NCBI GenBank assembly: GCA_023238725.1 | Contig: CM041546.1 | Span: forward strand, 23,444,085-23,508,084 | Direction: 5' to 3' | Length of the DNA: 64,000 bases | Source of the DNA: Scortum barcoo | Taxonomy: Eukaryota; Chordata; Actinopteri; Centrarchiformes; Terapontidae | Shown: positions 58,408 to 64,000 of the stretch, one piece after another | Numbering within the stretch: the first letter of the stretch is position 1 | How the letters are laid out: each line of letters starts with the position of its first letter | Program-made: the position numbers and the translations under genes | Notes under the pieces: generated by a model | Databases searched by the model: none | The model's input: only the letters and a program-made list of their open reading frames with translations | What the model was told of the DNA's origin: nothing

Positions 58408-58611
58408 GTCATTGTTTGGGGCGATTACGGACGTATGGACCATAAATCATTCATGGGAGCAGTTCAGATACTGTTAGATGAGCTGGACCTGTCCAACATG
58501 GTGATTGGCTGGTTCAAGCTCTTTCCTCCTTCCTCACTGGTGGACCCTACTCTGGCCCCACTGACAAGAAGAGCTTCCCAATCCTCACTGGACAGTTTCT
58601 CTCGATCATAG
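58408..58611 (+). CDS. rims2: rims2 last coding exon, C2B end and stop
   Basis: The acceptor is cttccctgcag and the stop is TAG at 58609-58611. The exon is 204 nt from phase 0. It encodes VIVWGDYGRMDHKSFMGAVQ, then ILLDELDLSNMVIGWFKLFP and finishes RRASQSSLDSFSRS. The segment L-F-P-P-S-S-L-V-D-P-T-L-A-P-L-T-R-R-A-S-Q-S-S-L is typical of RIM2. The final residues are shorter than the mammalian S-S-T-G-P-S-Y-S-R-S end but keep S-R-S. Confidence 0.97.
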   Translation, partial: VIVWGDYGRMDHKSFMGAVQILLDELDLSNMVIGWFKLFPPSSLVDPTLAPLTRRASQSSLDSFSRS

Positions 58612-60791
58612 CAGCGTGTGGACTGATAGCGTTGTTGTAGCAGCCAGTTTTGCGATTACAGGTCACGCCCCCCGGTTACACTGCATGCTTGATGTTGTGT
58701 CTTCTGAGCCTGTTTCTAGGGGTGCAAACATGATCCTGTGTTTTAAGCAAAAACGTCGCGCACATTGTGCACGTGGCGAAGCGTGTTGCAAACGCCTGGT
58801 GGTCCGGATTGCCGGGTGTTGTTGTTGTTGTTTGGAGGAAGCTGGAATGAACTCCTTAGCACGAGGAATCCGTCAGTTCCAGGTTTTCATCCAATTCGAA
58901 GCCATGGGGGTCAGTACTGGGAACCGCTAAACCAGTTCTACAGAAGCCCTTTTCGAATGAAAAATAAATGTTTTGCTTTGATTTTTTTTTTTTTTTCGTT
59001 TTCATTTGTTTTGTTTTTTTTCTTTTAATGTCAGTGTACTTGTATCTGAAGGGGGTGACAGTGTTTCTAACAGATGCTTGGTCACGCCACGCCAACAGAC
59101 CTAGCTGTGTAGATGGAGTTTTGGAGACCATCACTTTGGGTGAGGTGTGTCCCAGCTTATATCCACACTCCCCCCAAACCCCAAAAGAAATGCCCTGCAT
59201 ACTCTAGGTTTATGTACTGAATCAAACCGTACTGGTAAATCACTGGAAAAACAAAGTTAATCAGAGGCAATACTGAAGTGGCTACCATCAACACTCCAGA
59301 ATATACAGTAAAGATCCAAACCCCATGAAAAGATGTACAATCTACCATCATTCTTTCTCTGTTGATATATTGTATGAAAATTAAATGAGAAAACAATATT
59401 TTTTTCCTTTTTAGTTCATTTGCATGGACACAAATTTAGCTGAATTAAAAAAAAAAAAGAAAATTATTTTCTTGAGGCTGCAACTTGCAAAAAAGATGAA
59501 GAAAAATAAATAAAACAGATCAGCCATTTTCAACAATTTATATTATTTTTAAAGATAAATTTCACTAGTGCATGGTTTTCAAGGGGAGTGAATGCAACAT
59601 CGTGATTAAAAAAAATAGACATTGTTTATCATTCTTTAGACCACTCATGAGTCTGTGTTTTGCAGACATGCAGATAAGGGAAACTTAAAGGAAACTTTTG
59701 GAGTTATTTAACAGAAAATGTTTATGTGACAAAAGTGATAATGAAAATAAATGTAAATTATTTATTTCATTGTAAAAGGCTCACGCCTTATAAAGATAAA
59801 CATTATGTGCAAATTGTACATGTTTCTCTTTTTCTTCCTTGTCCCAGGGTACTTCTCATTGTACTATTCATTGCTACCATTGTTCAGTCCCCTGATATTG
59901 TCCAGATTTTAGGACTGTTGGTTATTTTACAGTTCTGTATTGTTTCAGTATGTATTTTATTTTGGATTTGATTTGTTTAACAAGCATGTTGAAAAGGATT
60001 TTCTGCAACATGGCTTGGGCACACCTTACAGTAACTCAGCATGTTTTGATAAAGATGATATTTGGAATTTTTGCAGTTTCTTGTACAGTGCATGTCAACT
60101 TCATTACTTTTCTCCCTTACCTTAAATTGAACTCTACAGCAAATTAGTTCTTGGTCTTCCACGACCATTTATTGAAGTTTTAACAAAAACATTCCACCCC
60201 CAAGGTCATATTTTCTTTCAGGTTTTTGAGAAAAAAAAGTGACAAGGAAAATATTTTATATTTAATGGAGGTTGACGAAACAGTTGTGATTGCAAGTGTA
60301 TTTTATTTCAGTATTGTTGACGAACATGCAAAAATAATCTGTATTGGTACAGCAAGAGGTCTATACCTAATCAAGAGGCAGCACACATGCAAGAGATGTA
60401 TGTTGCTGTGGTTCAATTTTACAGGCACTGTTTGTGAAGATGAGCTAATCACAAGTTCAAATAACAAGGGATATTGCCACAGAAAATGTTTTTTTTCTTG
60501 TTTTAATGAAAATGAAATTAATTTACTATATTTTTGTTAGTTTTATTTAAAAGCCAAGACCAGTTTATTTTTTATTTTCTATTTTTAGTAATTATAAATA
60601 CTTCTCATGTCTGGGAAGTATATGAATCTTATAGTTGCAGTATGTCTGAATGAAATTGAACTGAGGCATTATTCCTTTTCCATATGATGATAATACGTTT
60701 TAAGAAAACCTTGTTGCTGTAACAAGCTACAGTATATATTTTCATTTTAATTTTCATTGTACATACCTTTAGATGTCAGAATTTGAATAAA
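58612..60791 (+). other. rims2: probable rims2 3'UTR with several poly(A) signals
   Basis: AATAAA signals occur at 58963-58968, 59505-59510 (with an overlapping copy at 59509-59514) and 60786-60791, so alternative 3' ends are likely. The DNA is AT-rich with T runs and no conserved reading frame. The true end is not visible from sequence alone. Confidence 0.6.
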
Positions 60792-62833
60792 CAAGCTACC
60801 ATGAATAGATTGATAGACTCTTTTGGAACAGGAAAAATGCCTCACATGATGACAAAGACATATGTTATTTATCCTTTTGAATGCCTTTTAATTTTCTCTT
60901 TTTGGTGCAATGTGTTAATGCCAAGGCTATGTCTTGGTTAAGTATGGTTGAGTACAGAGATTTATGTAAGTTATTTTTCAAATTAAAAATAAAAAATTGA
61001 TATTACACTTATGCCAAGTGTTGGGTGATGATAAGATAATGACTAGTGTAATGTGCTTCCTATGGAAACTGCAGAAAAAGCATGAAAGAAGAAATTATTT
61101 AAAGGGTACTCCAGCAAGTATAAGTAGTATTACACTTATTTTATGTTGTAAAGGGTTTGTGAGAGGCACATTTAAAAAATGATCAAACTATCTAATATAG
61201 TAGAGGCTCAGAGATCCTGACTATTAGTCCGTATGGGTCAATCTCCAAAAATGCTGAATCCTGCAATTCCTATAATGCAACCAATATCATCTTTTGTCCG
61301 CTGCCACATGAATTAACACATCCAAACTCCTCGCTCTGTCACATTTAGTCACTGATTTGCTCAGTGAGTCGCTGTTATAGATGTGTAGACTACAAAATGA
61401 CCCTGATGACATCACCAGGGTCATTGTCCCAGACACTGAGAAGCTTCTTCCAGAGTCAGAGAGGACAATAAACTGTTTTCACAGACTCAGTAGAAGACCT
61501 AGTCTACATTGAACCCCTTTAAAAAAAAAAGTAAAAATTTTGAAGTAATGACTGTTGATAAATGACTAAACTCATTAGCTATTCTGCCTAGTCTGCTTAT
61601 GAATGAATGGGAAGCAGAGGTCAGTTTCTATTTCTGTCATCTACTTTACAACTGACTGTTTTTCATTTTCATTTTATTTGGCTCCGCTAATCACTGAAGG
61701 TCACACTACCAGCCAGGCAATGTTGTTTATCAAAAAGCAAAGGATTTGGACTTTTAAATACAACCATGCTAGCAGGCTGTGCTAGGAGTGCTCACAGCTA
61801 CACACATGCTAACAGCAGGTATAGTTTTCAGTCTTAATACGCTTAGCTTGTTAGCATGCTAACGTTTGCTAATTAGCACCAAACACCAGGTGCAGCTGAG
61901 GCTGATGGAAATGCCCCCAATGATCTGGGTTTTTTTGTTAATAAGGTAATGAACAAAGTGAAACATTCACCTGATTATAGATGATTATGTCAGGGCTTCA
62001 CAAAATGTGTCACATTTTTTTCTACAATTTCTTGTCAGTCCATTTCATTGAGACCTTTCAGTTAGAGTCAAAAGTTGGTGCTAGAAGAAAAGTCAGGGAT
62101 CATCAAAGTCATTCATTTCACTGATTGGGATCCATGAATGTCTGTACAGACGTTGATATATTTCAGTCTGACCGAAGAGTTGGACCAATTGATCAACTGA
62201 GCTGTGCAGCTAGTAACCCTCAGTGGTTGATATACAGCAGTAAGTCATTTCTGTTACAGTGCAGTGAAATCATGAAGAAACTTAATGTGTTTTCAAAATG
62301 TTTTGTAAACTACAAAAGCCTTCCATCCCTTCGCCTAGTTTGTTGCAGTTATTGTATGTGACAGGTCCACAGGCCTCCCAAAAACCTACACTGACTCTTC
62401 CCAAGCCTTTCAGAAGGGAGCTGCTGACATCAAGATCCTGGTATCAGTATCAAGTTTTATTTTAGTTTTTTATTATCTTAGTTTTTAGAAAGATGTTATC
62501 TTTACATCAATTCAACCTTGATAATAAGTACAATTATTTTACAATGAAACAATATAACCTTACAAAACCCTGACCCTTACTCCTCCTGATTGCTGTGAAC
62601 AGGAGTCTACTCACGTTCTCCCTTTAAAAGGTATTTTGTTTTGTTGTCTTAAGTTATCTGTACTTGTTCATACATTCATATCGGTAATGCTGAGTAAAAT
62701 ACCAAAACCATGTGTCACACTGTCAACATGCAGAATCACATTACTCACTTCTGCTTTGGTTGAAGAATAGGGATGGCTTGGAAGTGACAAATGACTGAGG
62801 TTTGAGGGGACAGAAGAGTTCCTGTTTTAGTCT
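60792..62833. other. rims2-dcstamp intergenic region
   Basis: About 2 kb, AT-rich. Its main recognisable content is the dispersed repeat at about 61765-62198. No gene or RNA was recognised in it. Confidence 0.7.
61765..62198 (+). repeat. dispersed GCTAAC-type teleost repeat, degenerate
   Basis: The copy contains ttagcatgctaacgtttgct, then attagcaccaaacaccagg, cagctgaggctgatggaaatg, agaaaagtcagggatca and catgaatgtctgtac in the order of a repeat I know as very common in percomorph genomes. It is divergent, so probably an old copy. Ends are approximate and I cannot name the family. Confidence 0.65.
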
Positions 62834-62840
62834 TATATAA
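62792..62840 (+). promoter_or_regulatory. dcstamp: probable dcstamp promoter (TATA, AP-1-like)
   Basis: A TATA box (TATATAA, 62834-62840) lies about 280 nt upstream of the dcstamp ATG. TGACTGA at 62792-62798 is one mismatch from an AP-1 site. AP-1 and NFATc1 are known activators of mammalian DCSTAMP. A short 5'UTR exon ending at cacgacag/gtttgt (62891) with an acceptor just before the ATG (63069, 63103 or 63113) is possible. Confidence 0.45.
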
Positions 62841-63121
62841 GGAGACTGCAAGCAGCATGCACAAGAATAGATGTCAGGCTCTTCACGACAGGTTTGTTCT
62901 TCATGATTTTATGACCAAGTAAGTGTTCATCTATACAGCGTTTGACATGTAATGTCAAAATGTATCTTTTCAGATTGGACTTTTACATAAAGGTTAAGCC
63001 ATTTAGTTGAACAGAAAATTATTCTTTAGAAATTATCCGTTCATCTAACCTCTTTTTTTCCTAATGTAGCTGTTGAACTTCAGTGTTGGGTTTCCACTCA
63101 CAGTATCCCTCAGTACCCACG

Positions 63122-64000
63122 ATGCTCCTCTCGTGGACTACAATAAAACACAGCCTGGAGGATATTGGTTATCTGGCTCTGGATGTTTTCACAACTGGTA
63201 ACAGGGATGGCTTTCAAAGAACTGTCACCCTCCTCCTCACCTGCAGCCTCTCCAGCCTCCTGCTCAGCTCCCTGCTCCTCCTCTACCTCCTCTTCACCCT
63301 CACCTATGAGCTAGCAGTGGCTGGAGGGATTGCTGGCTGCTTTGGGGTGCTGCTGACAGTCACACTCTTCCTATCAAAGAGAGTAAGGTGCTTGGGGACT
63401 CTATTTGTGATCTCTATTTTCATGAAGAAGAGTCGGAACCTTCTCCTGACCGCTGGGACCAGCTTAGTGGTTCTCAGAAATATCCGCAACACCGTGGAGA
63501 ACCTCACATGCCTGGTCAGGAGTATGATTTGCAACCTGAAGGCCAAGAAAGCGGCCATCATCGCTCCATTCAGCAACTATGTCAAGATGTTGCAGTGGCT
63601 CGGAAGCATGCTGAAGGGGGTTACGGACTTTGGGGTTTTGAACTTGGACTCCCAGCTGAATGTTTCACCCAGACTGGAATCAGAAGAGTTCAGAGTGAAA
63701 CTCACCGAGGCAGAGCAGACGCTGAATGAAACTGTGAGGTATGCTCAGTCCGTTATGAACACAGTCTCCTCTGCGACCCAAAGGATGTTTCCTGCCATCA
63801 GCTTCCTCGTGCTCATGATGTTTATAGCGCTGCACATAAAGAAGTACCGCAGTGACCCAAAGTACGAAAACAGGTTCATCAGCAGCAAATTTGTTCGCTT
63901 TGATGAGAAGCAGAAGGCGGAAGGAAAGCCCCACGTCCTCCCCCTCACACCGGAGGAGGAGACGATGTACCCCACTCTCCCCTCCGCCCGTCCCACCACC
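63122..64000 (+). CDS. dcstamp: DC-STAMP, N-terminal part (runs off window)
   Basis: This multi-pass membrane protein is required for cell-cell fusion of osteoclasts and giant cells. The frame is open for 293 codons from ATG 63122 to the window end with no intron. An in-frame TGA lies upstream at 63074. Predicted membrane segments are near residues 35-60, 64-84, 91-100 and 107-118, and another (F-P-A-I-S-F-L-V-L-M-M-F-I-A-L-H-I) follows a long extracellular-type stretch. Matches to mammalian DC-STAMP as I recall it include the I-C-N-L-K-A-K segment with Q-W-L-G and K-Y-E-N-R-F-I-S-S-K-F-V-R-F-D-E followed by H-V-L-P-L-T-P-E-E. The mammalian protein is about 470 residues, so more than a third is missing beyond the window. 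Its position downstream of rims2 agrees with vertebrate synteny. Confidence 0.95.
   Translation, partial: MLLSWTTIKHSLEDIGYLALDVFTTGNRDGFQRTVTLLLTCSLSSLLLSSLLLLYLLFTLTYELAVAGGIAGCFGVLLTVTLFLSKRVRCLGTLFVISIFMKKSRNLLLTAGTSLVVLRNIRNTVENLTCLVRSMICNLKAKKAAIIAPFSNYVKMLQWLGSMLKGVTDFGVLNLDSQLNVSPRLESEEFRVKLTEAEQTLNETVRYAQSVMNTVSSATQRMFPAISFLVLMMFIALHIKKYRSDPKYENRFISSKFVRFDEKQKAEGKPHVLPLTPEEETMYPTLPSARPTT

Larger units (their letters stand above)
29..60791 (+). other. rims2: rims2 gene, 3' part (RIM2 active-zone scaffold)
   Basis: This span holds the rims2 exons from just before the PDZ domain to the stop codon, plus the probable 3'UTR. RIM proteins sit at the presynaptic active zone, where they bind Rab3 and Munc13 (zinc-finger end, outside the window), calcium channels (PDZ), RIM-BP SH3 domains (Pro motif) and membrane lipid (C2B). 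Seen in sequence: PDZ, C2A, a Ser/Arg-rich linker and C2B, each split over several exons with matching intron phases. Vertebrates have the paralogues rims1 to rims4. The residues GDIPRIPDSTHAQLES, TRRLQRSQRISDSE, SMDMEERTRQMKMKMNKYKQ and the junction DRKAGGKKLRS fit RIM2 better than RIM1 as I recall them. Teleosts can carry two rims2 copies, and a or b cannot be assigned here. Confidence 0.95.

Noticed and set aside
60226..60540. 104-codon ORF in the rims2 3'UTR
   Set aside because: AT-rich, no similarity, and it lies between poly(A) signals of rims2.
63304..63999. Antisense and offset ORFs over dcstamp
   Set aside because: They are shadows of the dcstamp coding frame, which is continuous and matches DC-STAMP.

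Overview
The window is vertebrate nuclear DNA, almost certainly from a teleost and probably a percomorph. It has split genes with GT-AG introns, many CA, TA, TC and TTTC microsatellites, a tRNA-derived SINE and a dispersed repeat common in percomorph genomes. Nothing bacterial, viral or plasmid-like was seen. No CRISPR array, tRNA gene or rRNA gene was found.

About 60.8 kb is the 3' part of rims2 (regulating synaptic membrane exocytosis 2, RIM2) on the + strand. The window opens just upstream of the PDZ-coding exons; the Rab3/Munc13-binding zinc-finger end lies outside it. In order there are two linker exons (29-507), PDZ exons (1771-3985), a linker with an optional 48-nt exon (4753-6251), C2A exons (8540-9776), a long alternatively spliced Ser/Arg-rich linker that includes the RIM-BP-binding Pro motif (10613-43473), a separate first exon for the short RIM2-gamma form (54329-54470), a common exon pair (57167-57579) and C2B exons with the stop codon (57838-58611). 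I set exon limits from splice sites, unbroken reading frame and intron phase. Every firm exon joins its neighbours in frame. The protein is an active-zone scaffold that links Rab3 vesicles, RIM-BP, calcium channels and the release machinery.

A 3'UTR of up to about 2.2 kb follows. Next comes an intergenic stretch with a degenerate dispersed repeat, and then the 5' part of dcstamp (dendrocyte-expressed seven-transmembrane protein, needed for osteoclast and macrophage fusion), which is cut by the window end. RIMS2 followed by DCSTAMP in the same orientation is the arrangement known on human chromosome 8.

I see no wholly new system. The less routine content is splicing architecture: two phase-incompatible exons before the PDZ, a 27-nt microexon candidate, a NAGNAG acceptor, a Glu-rich 240-nt cassette, several small phase-1 exon candidates in one 9.9-kb intron (one with a GC donor), uORFs before the gamma start, and an unidentified coding-like ORF in an intron.
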